Source of the DNA: an uncultured Alistipes sp.
GTDB lineage: Bacteria > Bacteroidota > Bacteroidia > Bacteroidales > Rikenellaceae
Reading direction: 5' to 3'
Assembly (NCBI GenBank): GCA_958449275.1
Contig: CAUDHE010000001.1
Coordinates: 1 to 64,000, forward strand
DNA: 64,000 nucleotides
The position numbers and the translations under genes were made by a program. Below the pieces are notes generated by a model, which had not been told where the DNA came from, did not search any database, and saw only the letters and a program-made list of their open reading frames with translations. How positions within the stretch are numbered: the stretch's first letter is position 1; each line of letters opens with the position of its first letter. Positions 49,857-59,100 of the stretch are shown here, piece after piece.

Positions 49857-50360
49857 TTAAGCGTTTCGGACCAACAGCCAAAAAGCGTCGAACAGTTCCA
49901 CGACGCATAGGTCAGAAACCGGTACCATCCACAGTCTGCCGTCGTCGTAATCCAACAGAGCATAGAGTACATCTTCGTTCACTCGGAATCCGTACACGCA
50001 GCAGGCGTCGTGGTCTTCGTCGCTGATGCGGACGGAGTATCCTTCGGTTTCGAAATTTTGGTCTTCGAACTGAACGACGAGACTCTGCATCTGCTCCACC
50101 AGCTCTTTGTCGCGTATGCGGTTACGATGTTCCTGCATGGCAAGGTGCTCCCTGTCCTCATCGGAAATCGGGCATACGATTGTCAAGTAGTGGGCGGAGA
50201 CATCCCGCGTGTTCTCTCCATCCCCGATACGGATGATACGCTCGCTTTCCGATTTGTCCGCATTGATTTTGTCTTGTGAATCCAGCACCTCATACTCGCC
50301 GGACTCCTCGCAGATCGGGTCGTTCCACCAGACCCGCTGTCCTTTCTTGAATGTTGTCAT
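49857..50360 (-). CDS. Acidic hypothetical protein
   Basis: 167 residues. It starts MTTFKKGQRVWWNDPICEES, an SH3-like opening, and goes on with GEYEVLDSQDK and an acidic body (DRLWMVPVSDL-like strands near the end). Likely cytoplasmic. It ends eight bases from the next start and belongs to the small-acidic-protein operon. No assigned function. Confidence 0.6.
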   Translation of the reverse strand: MTTFKKGQRVWWNDPICEESGEYEVLDSQDKINADKSESERIIRIGDGENTRDVSAHYLTIVCPISDEDREHLAMQEHRNRIRDKELVEQMQSLVVQFEDQNFETEGYSVRISDEDHDACCVYGFRVNEDVLYALLDYDDGRLWMVPVSDLCVVELFDAFWLLVRNA

Positions 50361-50368
50361 GATTTCGT

Positions 50369-50725
50369 TTATTTTGTTTCGTCGGGAATTTCCTTTCCCG
50401 AATAAGGGTTATAGAGCGGCGTATTGCCCACCGCTTCAGCGTCGATAGCGAAAGCTCCGAGATTCACGTCATAGAAAAGCTCCAATTTCTGCGGTGTCGA
50501 AGCCACGTATTTTTCAGCCTCTTCCCGCGATAATCCCGAAAGCATCAGACTCCGGACGCGACGACGGAACATCCCGGGGTTGACCCTCGGGGTCGTGACG
50601 ACCTCGATCACTTCGCCTGCATCGTCCGTGATGGCTATGCAGTCGTTTTGAGAGCTATTCTGCCAGATATTGCGACACAATGCCACCTCCTGTTTTTCGA
50701 TTGATAATGTTTTCTGTTTACTCAT
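50369..50725 (-). CDS. Hypothetical protein
   Basis: 118 residues from the ATG at 50725 (MSKQKTLSIEKQEVALCRNI); an upstream start at 50755 is possible. It contains IAITDDAGEVIEVVTTPRVN and FRRRVRSLMLSGLSREEAEK, a small mixed alpha-beta protein. It lies eight bases before the next gene. Family not recognised. Confidence 0.55.
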   Translation of the reverse strand: MSKQKTLSIEKQEVALCRNIWQNSSQNDCIAITDDAGEVIEVVTTPRVNPGMFRRRVRSLMLSGLSREEAEKYVASTPQKLELFYDVNLGAFAIDAEAVGNTPLYNPYSGKEIPDETK

Positions 50726-50917
50726 GTATTGTAATCTTTTGTATTTCATTAACATACAATAGAATAGAATGTAGAAATTAATTTCTGTGCTCTCCGATCA
50801 TTTTGAATATGGATGACTATGATTCTGTCTGTCGGGCTTTGCGAATGACGGCGTGCATTCGGTGCGGCTTTCTTCCCGCCGTTCCAGCTTTTTTCGAGCG
50901 TAGTTCTTGGCATATTA

Positions 50918-51706
50918 TCAGCTTTCGATGTTGCAGAGTGGAACCCATACGGCCTGATAGCCGAAGTCCATGATACCTTTCTTGTCGTTGATAGGTTCGT
51001 TCAGCGTATCGGTCGATTCATCAGAAAAGAGATACGGCTGCGACTCGGGCCAACGAAGCGGCTTATAACAGACGTTTGCGGCTGGACCTTTTTGAAAATA
51101 TCGGATATAGTCGTATTCCGGTACATAGCGGGCACCGTTATCCTTGCTCTGGAAACTGGGATATCCGATGTCGTTTTCCTCAAAATACGCAGTGTCGTCC
51201 GGGAACTCCACCAATACGTATGGACTATCGTGCCTTGTTCGTGCTGTCCGCAGCTTCTCTTCCGTGAAGTTGTCTATCTCGTCAAGGTATTCTATGGTGC
51301 TCCAGTCCGTATTCTCGTGTCGGCGGGAGAACTCGTCGGCCCAGCCGATAATTGTGCGGACCGTTTCGCGGGAGTTGGATGACAGCCGATATTGTCGTCG
51401 GCCGACTTCATAAGCGATATCGACCAGTGTTTCGGAGTAATCACGCAAGGAGACATTGCCCGGAAATTCTACGGGGTGCCTGGCTGTAAAAGTTGCGATA
51501 GCTTCGGCAAAAAGGCCGTACAGGATTTTGTCACGCAGCAGAAAGGCTTCTTCGCGTGTGATACCCTGTACGGTAGACTCGTGGCCGTCGATGAACAGTT
51601 GGAGTTCGCCCTGATGCAGCACGTCCTCGCGCTCGTGGTAGTTCGGAACATTCGCCTCGATGAAATTCCAGAATGAATCTGTGATAGATAAGTCGCTATT
51701 TTTCAT
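50918..51706 (-). CDS. Hypothetical protein
   Basis: 262 residues from the ATG at 51706 (MKNSDLSITDSFWNFIEANV). Helical first half (ITREEAFLLRDKILYGLFAE, TVRTIIGWADEFSRRH), more beta-like acidic second half (PYVLVEFPDDTAYFEENDIG). No membrane or catalytic motif seen. It follows the gene at 51714 by seven bases in the same operon. Confidence 0.6.
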   Translation of the reverse strand: MKNSDLSITDSFWNFIEANVPNYHEREDVLHQGELQLFIDGHESTVQGITREEAFLLRDKILYGLFAEAIATFTARHPVEFPGNVSLRDYSETLVDIAYEVGRRQYRLSSNSRETVRTIIGWADEFSRRHENTDWSTIEYLDEIDNFTEEKLRTARTRHDSPYVLVEFPDDTAYFEENDIGYPSFQSKDNGARYVPEYDYIRYFQKGPAANVCYKPLRWPESQPYLFSDESTDTLNEPINDKKGIMDFGYQAVWVPLCNIES

Positions 51707-51713
51707 TTGTTTA

Positions 51714-52469
51714 TTATTTTTGAGACCATAACAGTGTCTTTTCCTCGATTGACAAACTTTCCCACCAGTTGTCACAAACATCTACGAAATCTTGATAACC
51801 ATCTTCAGGGTCAAAGTCGTCCTGACGGTAGCCGGTAATGCGCTCCATCTGCCGGAAGTCCAGACCGTGCCACCACTCGTCGAGGTTTTGCAGTAATTCG
51901 CTTTCTCGGATTGGGTAGGTATTTTCGTTGCAGTTGCAACAGTAATTTTCATCGCGGTTATATGCCTGCGAATACGCCTCACAGGTGTTGGTATCGACCC
52001 AAATTTGTTCCTGCACGGCGAGCGAGCCGCACACCTCGCAGCGCCACGGGTTGTCGATGACAAGGCCGTGCTTCATGAGCCAACGGACGATGCACAGTAA
52101 CCCTTCTATCTGGATATGTTCGAGAGGTTCGTTGAAATCTTCGCCCGCTTCGCCGTTCAGAGTACAGAGCAGGCGGCCCTTCTCGTCGATAAAAAGTTCG
52201 TATACCGTGGCGGCTGCATAACCGCCGTATGTACCGAACGAGTCGTTGTGGGTAATTACGATGGGTGCAGTATCGTACTGTTCGAGCGTCTGGTCATGGG
52301 CATAATGTTTACCCAGGTTTTGATAGAATGTACCTAAGATTCGATGTTTGGCCACGGCATTCTGAATGAGGCTGAAGGCTTCGTTCCGAATTGCGGTCAG
52401 ACGGCGGGTAAGGCTCGTAATGAGGACAGGTTCTGTTTTCATGTCGTTCATAGTTTTGTCGGATATCAT
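51714..52469 (-). CDS. Hypothetical protein with Cys pairs
   Basis: 251 residues. After a helical N-terminus (LITSLTRRLTAIRNEAFSLI) come a beta segment (APIVITHNDSFGTYGGYAAA) and a likely zinc site made by CEVCGSLA and NYCCNCNENT (about residues 143 and 175). ATGs at codons 1, 7 and 10 are all possible. Part of the acidic ICE block; function unknown. Confidence 0.6.
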   Translation of the reverse strand: MISDKTMNDMKTEPVLITSLTRRLTAIRNEAFSLIQNAVAKHRILGTFYQNLGKHYAHDQTLEQYDTAPIVITHNDSFGTYGGYAAATVYELFIDEKGRLLCTLNGEAGEDFNEPLEHIQIEGLLCIVRWLMKHGLVIDNPWRCEVCGSLAVQEQIWVDTNTCEAYSQAYNRDENYCCNCNENTYPIRESELLQNLDEWWHGLDFRQMERITGYRQDDFDPEDGYQDFVDVCDNWWESLSIEEKTLLWSQK

Positions 52470-52544
52470 TTAATCTATACAGTTGGTAATGGCAATGCAC
52501 CTGTATTGAGAATCGTCCAGTATTGGATATAGATATTTCGGTTG

Positions 52545-53147
52545 TCAGTAGCTATACCCGAGAAACATGGAAAATGCTTCCTGCGGTTGCTCTTGTGCAA
52601 TACCAACATAATATTCCTGCCATTGCGCCGTACATTCGGTATGCCTGACCGTAAATCGCAGGATGGCGTGCTGTTCGCCCAGATAATCGAATGTGGAAAG
52701 GACCTCGCGTTGTATCGTTTCCCTCTGGCAATCCCGCCAATTCATGTAATCCGCACCCGATAGAGGTCTGTCAGCGAAGCCTGAAATCCACTTTCCGAAT
52801 CCATCTTTGGAAACTTCAGGATATTGTTCCCGGACAGCCGCCCAAGCGTCGGCGCTTGCTTCTTCCAGAGTCGGATAAGGAGTCGGAAATTCCGTGCGGT
52901 CGTTGCCGTCGCGGGCTACGGGATTCCATTCCGCATCGCAAAGTATGAAGACGACGCCCGGCACGATTCGGCCGCTGCGTTCGCAGTATCCATACGGAGC
53001 GTCGCAAAGCGTCCACCACGTATGTTCGTCGAAAGTATCGCGGCCGACATACTGTCTGCCCCCGTTGATATGTTTCACTTCCCAAACTTCCTTGCAGTCT
53101 CCCGCATCGATATACAGGAGTCGGGCTTTGTATTCTTTATCACTCAT
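52545..53147 (-). CDS. Hypothetical protein
   Basis: 200 residues (start MSDKEYKARLLYIDAGDCKE). It has an aromatic-rich middle (DTFDEHTWWTLCDAPYGY, VVFILCDAEWNPVARDGNDR) and a C-terminal WRDCQRETIQREVLSTFDYL. It looks like a soluble alpha-beta protein. Same operon as the DUF2958-like gene, 80 bp away. No assignment. Confidence 0.6.
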   Translation of the reverse strand: MSDKEYKARLLYIDAGDCKEVWEVKHINGGRQYVGRDTFDEHTWWTLCDAPYGYCERSGRIVPGVVFILCDAEWNPVARDGNDRTEFPTPYPTLEEASADAWAAVREQYPEVSKDGFGKWISGFADRPLSGADYMNWRDCQRETIQREVLSTFDYLGEQHAILRFTVRHTECTAQWQEYYVGIAQEQPQEAFSMFLGYSY

Positions 53148-53227
53148 AATAACTGAAAATTAAATCTATAAAGCAGCCTGTGCCGCAGAATCTGCGACGC
53201 AGGCTTTGGTATTTTGAACACTCTCTG

Positions 53228-53545
53228 TCAGTAAGCCAGTTCTGCCACCATTGCGTTGTTACCGATGTAAAGGTCTCGTTCGGTGGTCAATCCGAACGGT
53301 CCTCGTAATGCTTGCAATTCGGAAAGCATAAGAGTTCCCCATTCCCACTCGTAGCCGAGGGTACAGTAGCCATACAACATCCAGTCACCGTCCGGTTGCT
53401 GCTCGGCTTCAGTCACGAGCCATGTCGCCGCACCCCACGGAGTGAAATATTTGACCAGCACCGTAGCGTCGATTCCTTTTTTGTCCTGTGAACGGAAAGG
53501 ATGCTTTTGGAATTTCTTTTCGATTTCTTTGGTTATCAATCTCAT
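53228..53545 (-). CDS. DUF2958-like protein
   Basis: 105 residues from the ATG at 53545 (MRLITKEIEKKFQKHPFRSQ). DKKGIDATVLVKYFTPWGAA, TWLVTEAEQQ, GYEWEWGTLMLSELQALRG and GLTTERDLYI match the pattern I know for DUF2958, small proteins common on plasmids and ICEs. Function is unknown. Its leader contains the long inverted repeat at 53589-53774. Earlier in-frame ATGs lie inside that repeat and are rejected. Confidence 0.75.
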   Translation of the reverse strand: MRLITKEIEKKFQKHPFRSQDKKGIDATVLVKYFTPWGAATWLVTEAEQQPDGDWMLYGYCTLGYEWEWGTLMLSELQALRGPFGLTTERDLYIGNNAMVAELAY

Positions 53546-53588
53546 GATTAAATGCTTGAAAAAAATTAATACTATATCCCGATTCAGC

Positions 53589-53774
53589 CGTCCGGCTGTT
53601 TTCGGTTTTCGGCACGAATGGTAACGGACGGGGCCAGAGGCGATCCGGCAAGGCTTTCGGCAATAAAAAACAGCACATCTTTGGGTGCTGTTTTTTTGCC
53701 GAAACTCGTCTTGGCCTTGTCCGGTCGCCGCCCGTCCGGTACTTTTGTCGCCGAAACCGAATGGCAGCCGGACG
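53589..53774. repeat. Long nested inverted repeat upstream of the DUF2958-like gene
   Basis: Outer CGTCCGGCTG/CAGCCGGACG (53589 and 53765), then TTTTCGGC/GCCGAAA, GGACGGG/CCCGTCC, GGCGATCCGGCAAGGC/GCCTTGTCCGGTCGCC, and an inner CGGCAATAAAAAACAGCAC/GTGCTGTTTTTTTGCCG with an 8-nt tip. It shares its core (AAAAAACAGCAC and GTGCTGTTTTTTTGC) with the repeat at 61159. Confidence 0.9.
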
Positions 53775-53870
53775 CAAAGACGGGTATTCCTCACGTCTAT
53801 CCATGCTGCTTCGGAACATCGACTGATTTGCCGCGACCGAGTATGTCAATATCGAAATGGAGTTATCGAC

Positions 53871-56800
53871 TTATGCCGCAACGATACGCTGGTTGCCCCA
53901 CGATACGTACAACTTGCCGTCGTCGTCCCGTTGGCGTGTCAGCAGTTTTTCGATAAGGGAGGGCGTTAGGTCGAACTCCTCGAATATTTCGGACTCCTCT
54001 CTTATCTCTCCGAGTTTAATGAACTCGTTCAGCCGCTCTTTGGTCGTTACGAGTGCCAACAGGTTTTGTTCGATGGATTCGTCGTAGGTTACGAAATGTA
54101 CCCGTTTTTTCTGCTCGGAATCCAAGCGTATGAAGCGAAAATAGAACTGCTCCATGCGGGGAATGTTCCACTGGAGGGATTCGAGGATTATGTCGTCGCA
54201 GGAAGGGATATTGACCGAACTTTTGAGTGCTTGTTGTGTGCAGACCAATATCCCGTCCGTCGTCCGGTCGAATCGGTCGATAATTCTTCTCCGTTTTTTG
54301 AATGATTGCCGGCCATGAACCAAAAATAGAGGCCTGTTCGGAATTATCGCCGAGACATAATCCTCATACATCTCCAACGCATCAAGTGTAGTACATCCTA
54401 TAGCTACTTTTTGCGGTATATTCCGGACCATTGCAGCTATATGTCTTACTTTCTCCGGGAACGGCTCTCCCGTATATCCGGGCATGGTATTGGCAATCGA
54501 GCATGCTTTTATCATCAGAATGATCTGTCGTACGATTTTCATTGCGGCGTCTTTGCGAGTGTCGCCCGTACTATTGAAAAAGAGGTTGCATATCTGACAA
54601 AATTCTGTGAGAATCTTTTCATAAACGGCTTTTTCTCCTGCACAGGGAAGAACTACATGATTCTTGATTTCGTATTTTTCACCGGCAAATTCCCGGAACT
54701 TACGTGTCAGCACCGTTTTGGCATTAAGCTCCCACAGAACTTCTTTATTGTATATATCCTGATTGTGCTTTTCGATGCCGAAGACGGTTACTTTACCGGG
54801 GCAAAAACAGGATTTGAACAGCGAGGCTCCGCCATATGCGGGGAACGGCTCGCCGTAAAATTCGTTGGGTGCGTCTGCTATTTCGTGTGTTTCCCGATCT
54901 TCGTAATAGACTTTGGGACACCAGCACATCATATTCACCGAATTGTTATAGAGCAACGATAGCTGGCTGTACTGTTCGGCTACGTTGTTGCGTGTGGTTG
55001 TACCCGTTGCCAGTATTTTGTACGAGCAACGACGAAACAGATTGAGCGTATTGCGTGTACGTTGCGAGGTGTCGTTGGTCAGTTCATCCGATTCGTCGAA
55101 GATTAAACATAGTTTGTTGGAGTGGCTCTTTACGAATCGTTTGAGCCAATATTTCAGTTTCCCGAGCATGGAAACCGAAACGACGATAAACTCTCCCGGT
55201 CGGATATTTTCCAGATGCCGGGGCTGCGTAATGCGGGTATATCGTTTTTTCTGCCGAGTCAGAAACGGCTCCCAGGTCATTTCGATCGCCAGCGCCGGAG
55301 CTACGACGATGGTGTTGTGTACACGCTTGAGGGACCGGATGTATTTGGCGAAGTGGTATGCTACGGCTGTCTTGCCCGACCCCTGCTGCCAGTTGAGCAG
55401 GTTGAAGCGTTTCTGGAAAAGCCAGTTCATATCGTGCCGTTGCAGGTCGGTAAACCGGCACCGCTTGCCGTCCTTGTTTACGAACGACAAGCCGTCGATA
55501 TATTCAGCCAGGCGACTATCCTGCGGCATCTGAAAGTAAGGAATGCTTTGTCGCAGATACTCCCGGTGTTTTCGCCCGATCACTCGCCGCGCCGCGCGAT
55601 ACTGCTTTTCGATGTCGGGTGTTAGCCACGCTCCGGCATCGGGCAGTCCGCCGTTATCAATCGTGAGTTTATAAATGGGCACTTCCCGGACAGCGATGTC
55701 GTCGAGAAGGTGCGGGGCGTATGCTTTCAGTTTGTAGGAGTAATTGTTTTTCACAAGAGCGACTTTTCGCTGCGGCACGAAGTATTGTTCCCGGACGTAT
55801 CGTCGCAATATGGCCAGCACTTTCGCATAGGTGAGCTTCGAGCGCTGGTACTCTTCATATTGCGTTTTCGACGCATTCTCGGGCGGGGTCTGGCTGCGGA
55901 ATTTCGATACGAGTGCTATGGCCTGTTCGTATTTCGGCCGCAGGTGCGGATGGGTCTTGATTTCATACAGATACTTCGTCATCGTGTATTCGAATGCTTG
56001 CTCTTCTTCGAGTTCTATGCGGTTTGTTTCCTGTCGTAATTTCAGTTTCAGGGAACATTTGATTTCCCGGAAGCGTGCGATCCGCTCGCGGAGCTGTTCC
56101 TGCGTAATAAATTCGTCCTCCCGATACGGGCGGCTTTCGATATGTGCGGATTCCCGGGAGAATACCACCAGCTTGGTCGCAAACTCCGCGACGCCGAGAT
56201 CTTCGAAAGTATCCTGCGGCAGCTTCGTCTGTCCGAGAAATGAAAAACAGTTGTCGATGTAGCGTATCTGGGATTTGTCCCAAAATTCGTTTTGCAGGAA
56301 GGAATACGGCACGATGCACAGGAGCAGACCTGCGGGTTTCAATACGCTATATGCTTTCCGGAAATAGTAGAACTGCGAAGAATCGTTGCCGAATTTCAGA
56401 TTGAAAGGCGGATTTCCGAGCAGCAGATCGAACAGCATGGCTGGCTCGTACTGTTGCATGTCCTGCACGGCAATATGCGCTTCTGGATATAGATAACCTG
56501 CAACTTTTACTGCACGAGGGTCTATGTCGAAGCCGTAAGCGTTGTGTAGGTTAGGCAGGAAATTGAAGAAGTTGCCCATTCCGCAGCCCATATCGAGAAC
56601 GGTTTCCGTCGGGTCCGAAGCCGCAAGCGATACGATCTGGCGGCAAAGGGCGTGGGGCGTGAAAAACTGTCCCTGCTCGAACTCCCGTTTGGCGCAGGCA
56701 TATTCGTGGTAATTGGCAAACTGGTCGGGATTGAGGTCGTGCAACCCGCCCACACCCGTGTAACAGTTGTAAATGGTTTGCCGGGGAATTCTGTTTTCGC

Positions 56801-56882
56801 CGGATTCGATGTCGGCGAGGATTTTTTCGTTGATTTCCGCACGCCTGGCCTGCGGAATCGGTTGTGGAATTATTTCATACAT
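53871..56882 (-). CDS. Adenine methyltransferase-SNF2-like helicase fusion
   Basis: 1003 residues from the ATG at 56882. N-terminal N6-adenine methyltransferase: SAM-binding VLDMGCGMGNF (95-105) and catalytic NPPF (157-160). Middle coiled linker. C-terminal helicase: Walker A QQGSGKTAV (about 497-505), IFDESDELTND (about 590), ILATGTTTRN and a second RecA-like lobe with ILVCTQQALKSSVNIP. Large fusions of this type are found on Bacteroidales ICEs and may protect incoming DNA or help its establishment. No restriction nuclease domain is seen, so self-protection is more likely than a full restriction system. Confidence 0.88.
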   Translation of the reverse strand: MYEIIPQPIPQARRAEINEKILADIESGENRIPRQTIYNCYTGVGGLHDLNPDQFANYHEYACAKREFEQGQFFTPHALCRQIVSLAASDPTETVLDMGCGMGNFFNFLPNLHNAYGFDIDPRAVKVAGYLYPEAHIAVQDMQQYEPAMLFDLLLGNPPFNLKFGNDSSQFYYFRKAYSVLKPAGLLLCIVPYSFLQNEFWDKSQIRYIDNCFSFLGQTKLPQDTFEDLGVAEFATKLVVFSRESAHIESRPYREDEFITQEQLRERIARFREIKCSLKLKLRQETNRIELEEEQAFEYTMTKYLYEIKTHPHLRPKYEQAIALVSKFRSQTPPENASKTQYEEYQRSKLTYAKVLAILRRYVREQYFVPQRKVALVKNNYSYKLKAYAPHLLDDIAVREVPIYKLTIDNGGLPDAGAWLTPDIEKQYRAARRVIGRKHREYLRQSIPYFQMPQDSRLAEYIDGLSFVNKDGKRCRFTDLQRHDMNWLFQKRFNLLNWQQGSGKTAVAYHFAKYIRSLKRVHNTIVVAPALAIEMTWEPFLTRQKKRYTRITQPRHLENIRPGEFIVVSVSMLGKLKYWLKRFVKSHSNKLCLIFDESDELTNDTSQRTRNTLNLFRRCSYKILATGTTTRNNVAEQYSQLSLLYNNSVNMMCWCPKVYYEDRETHEIADAPNEFYGEPFPAYGGASLFKSCFCPGKVTVFGIEKHNQDIYNKEVLWELNAKTVLTRKFREFAGEKYEIKNHVVLPCAGEKAVYEKILTEFCQICNLFFNSTGDTRKDAAMKIVRQIILMIKACSIANTMPGYTGEPFPEKVRHIAAMVRNIPQKVAIGCTTLDALEMYEDYVSAIIPNRPLFLVHGRQSFKKRRRIIDRFDRTTDGILVCTQQALKSSVNIPSCDDIILESLQWNIPRMEQFYFRFIRLDSEQKKRVHFVTYDESIEQNLLALVTTKERLNEFIKLGEIREESEIFEEFDLTPSLIEKLLTRQRDDDGKLYVSWGNQRIVAA

Positions 56883-56900
56883 GGTCAATAAAACAAAAAG

Positions 56901-56925
56901 GCCATACACGACTTGGGTGTATGGC
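56901..56925 (-). terminator. Hairpin between the MNT and methyltransferase genes
   Basis: GCCATACAC / GTGTATGGC with a 7-nt loop. On the minus strand it is followed by CTTTTTG, so it looks like a terminator just before the methyltransferase start. A second hairpin, GAAGAGCAGC/GCTGCTCTTC, lies at 57003-57026 at the 3' end of the MNT gene. Confidence 0.65.
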
Positions 56926-57011
56926 TCGAAAATTTATGATAATGAAATTATGGCAGTTCGATGATGAACTCCGCAAGAGTATGGACTTGACAGTAAAAAC
57001 AGGAAGAGCAG

Positions 57012-57332
57012 CTAAGGCTGCTCTTCTTTCCTACGATCATATATGACAATACCGACTCTTCGGATATGCTCTATTAAATCCGGACTATCCAAATCTTTGT
57101 AAAGCGATATGTCGAACAGATACGGCAATAACAAATCATCAATAGTAAGTATGACCCGATAAAGATCCATAAATTCCAACTTGTCTCCGGACAAAACGAT
57201 ATCTACATCGGAAAAAGGTTTGTAATTGCCTTTGGCTCTGGAGCCATATAGTATGACTTGTTCGATATTCTCTTCGCAAGAAAACACATGATGCAGTTTT
57301 TTTAACGCATCTTCTGACAATCCGTATTTCAT
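57012..57332 (-). CDS. mntA: MNT-type nucleotidyltransferase antitoxin
   Basis: 106 residues. GSRAKGNYKPFSDVDI (Gly30, Ser31, Asp42, Asp44) is the GSx10DxD signature of minimal nucleotidyltransferases. In HEPN/MNT pairs this enzyme adds AMP units to a Tyr of the HEPN toxin and silences it. It overlaps the HEPN gene by four bases (ATGA), so the two are translated together. The symbol is by family. Confidence 0.85.
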   Translation of the reverse strand: MKYGLSEDALKKLHHVFSCEENIEQVILYGSRAKGNYKPFSDVDIVLSGDKLEFMDLYRVILTIDDLLLPYLFDISLYKDLDSPDLIEHIRRVGIVIYDRRKEEQP

Positions 57333-57778
57333 TGCTCGAAAAGATTGATTCCCGGCTCTAAAAGAGAATTCATTTTTCTCTCGAACTCCACGAATAGAGG
57401 AAAATAGATTTCGGAAATATTAGCGGTTATTTTATCTGCCGATTCGTCATTGTAGGTATGCGATGTAAGGTTTCGGTCTACGATTGAATGCATCCACCTC
57501 TCATCGGTTATAATTCCTATTTGCAGGGCTTGGCGAATGGCATCCCGCGATCCGCGAATATCGTGATAACCCTGATATTCCTCGTAATCTTTCATCACCT
57601 TCCACGCCATTTCGTGTGTATATTCGAAACGTTGTATAAGTCCCTCTTGCAACAGTTCATCTATATCGTGCCCCATGTGCGACTCTTCGGTCACTATTTC
57701 AACGGCTGCTGCGAGTTTCCGCAGCGCTTTACGATAATTTGAAAACCGTTGTTGCCAACGTATATCTTGCTGTTCCAT
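57329..57778 (-). CDS. hepT: HEPN-family toxin (HepT/HI0074-like)
   Basis: 149 residues from the ATG at 57778 (MEQQDIRWQQRFSNYRKALR); a GTG 45 bp upstream is less likely. All-helical, with RNLTSHTY (Arg102, His107, Tyr109), matching the RX4HXY RNase motif whose Tyr is modified by the partner. It also looks like 'nucleotidyltransferase substrate-binding' HI0074-type proteins (FEYTHEMAWKVMKDYEEYQG). It is translated just ahead of its MNT partner. Confidence 0.85.
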   Translation of the reverse strand: MEQQDIRWQQRFSNYRKALRKLAAAVEIVTEESHMGHDIDELLQEGLIQRFEYTHEMAWKVMKDYEEYQGYHDIRGSRDAIRQALQIGIITDERWMHSIVDRNLTSHTYNDESADKITANISEIYFPLFVEFERKMNSLLEPGINLFEQ

Positions 57779-57857
57779 GTTGTCGTATTTTACGCTTGTT
57801 TTGCAAATATAACAAATTTTCACGCTTTGGAAACAATACTCATAGGATATGAACTAT

Positions 57858-58775
57858 TTATGATTTCCGTATCGTTCCGAGCTTCAGAGCCACGAAACAA
57901 TCCAGCGCTTCCCTCGCCGATGGGAAGCGTATGTCGATACGACCATTCTTATAAAATTTGATCTCGCAGCCTTTCGAGTTCTGGATTTGATACCAAATAC
58001 TTGTATCAACTTCGTGCGACCGTAATCCTACAATATCGTTGCTACTTCCCGTCAGCAACCCGCTGCGGTGCATGATGACAGCGGTACAAATGTCGGATAC
58101 GATTTTTTCTTTTCCATATGCTATCGAACATCTGGGAGTAGAACTTTTCATCCAAAAGTCATCGAAAAGATAGGTTACGGGAAATACGACCGTCGCTCCT
58201 TTCAAAGCCGGAGGATAATATTTGAGGTCTTGCAACAGTCGTTCGATAATCTCCTGTTCCGCTTTAGCCTGAAAACTTTTACCGTCCAAATAGTCGAGAA
58301 CGTGTCGGAGGCAATTCTCGTAATACGGTCTGAAGTCGATGCGGAGCGTATCGGAACCGAGGTTGAAAGACGGAATTGTGAGGTTGTATTTACGATTGAA
58401 ATAATCGGTAATCATCGTGCAGAGTCGCCTGCAAGCAGCATCGTGCAAATATACGATTTTGTCGATACTCTCGAACGGCAGAAACAAGAACTGATCGAAA
58501 GGTGTTCGTTTCGTCTTATCTCGCGGTAACTTATAGGTCACCTTGCTGTCGGGAAGAAAATCGACGGAGTAATCCTGTAGCAACTGTGCTTCGAAGCGCA
58601 CCTCGTCGTATTTTTTGCCCAAGGCATCGTGAACATTGTCGAACTGGGTCTGTAACTGGCGGCAAAAGTCCGTGTCTTCTTCAGGAATAAGCGCTTGTCG
58701 ATCCGCGGGAATTTCATCGAATATTGCAAGCAAATTCTGATTCTGACCGGTCTTTGGATAAGGTTTGTTTTCCAT
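57858..58775 (-). CDS. Hypothetical ICE protein
   Basis: 305 residues (start MENKPYPKTGQNQNLLAIFD). Helical and charged with YLHDAACRRLCTMITDYFNR and NCLRHVLDYLDGKSFQAKAE in the middle, then a beta C-terminus (GCEIKFYKNGRIDIRFPSAR). It could be related to DUF4942, a family often near ICE methyltransferases, but this is unsure. It is upstream of the HEPN/MNT pair, with 79 bp between. Confidence 0.55.
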   Translation of the reverse strand: MENKPYPKTGQNQNLLAIFDEIPADRQALIPEEDTDFCRQLQTQFDNVHDALGKKYDEVRFEAQLLQDYSVDFLPDSKVTYKLPRDKTKRTPFDQFLFLPFESIDKIVYLHDAACRRLCTMITDYFNRKYNLTIPSFNLGSDTLRIDFRPYYENCLRHVLDYLDGKSFQAKAEQEIIERLLQDLKYYPPALKGATVVFPVTYLFDDFWMKSSTPRCSIAYGKEKIVSDICTAVIMHRSGLLTGSSNDIVGLRSHEVDTSIWYQIQNSKGCEIKFYKNGRIDIRFPSAREALDCFVALKLGTIRKS

Positions 58776-58973
58776 TTCGATAAATAGTTAAGTAATGTTG
58801 TTTATAATAGGAATTTTACAAGTACAGGTTTTTATGATGCGCTACCCACTCTAATCGTCATAGGGACGTCCTGTTTCGATATGGCGTTTTATGTCGATAT
58901 TTCAGGTGTAGTCCGAGAATGTCCCAACCCGCTTTTCGAGCAGGTGCCGACAAATCACTATATTTGTATATCC

Positions 58974-59020
58974 CGATTCAGCCGGACAGTTGTTTTCGGG
59001 TTACGACACGAATGGTTTTT
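58974..59020. repeat. Half copy of a long inverted-repeat arm
   Basis: TATATCCCGATTCAGCCG, then ACAGTTGTTTTCGGG and CACGAATGG follow the left arm of the repeat at 53589 (which has the same TATATCCCGATTCAGCCG just before it), but no right arm follows. It looks like a decayed member of that family, upstream of the gene at 58775. Confidence 0.6.
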
Positions 59021-59058
59021 TTCTACATTGTGGAACCGGTTGTAAAAAGAAGGTGAGA

Positions 59059-59082
59059 AAGTGCGGTCGATCGACCGCACTT
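59059..59082. terminator. Palindromic terminator
   Basis: AAGTGCGGTCGA / TCGACCGCACTT, a perfect 12-bp arm, 19 bp past the stop of the DUF4120-like gene. Confidence 0.85.
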
Positions 59083-59100
59083 GTCTTCTCTATGCAAGTC

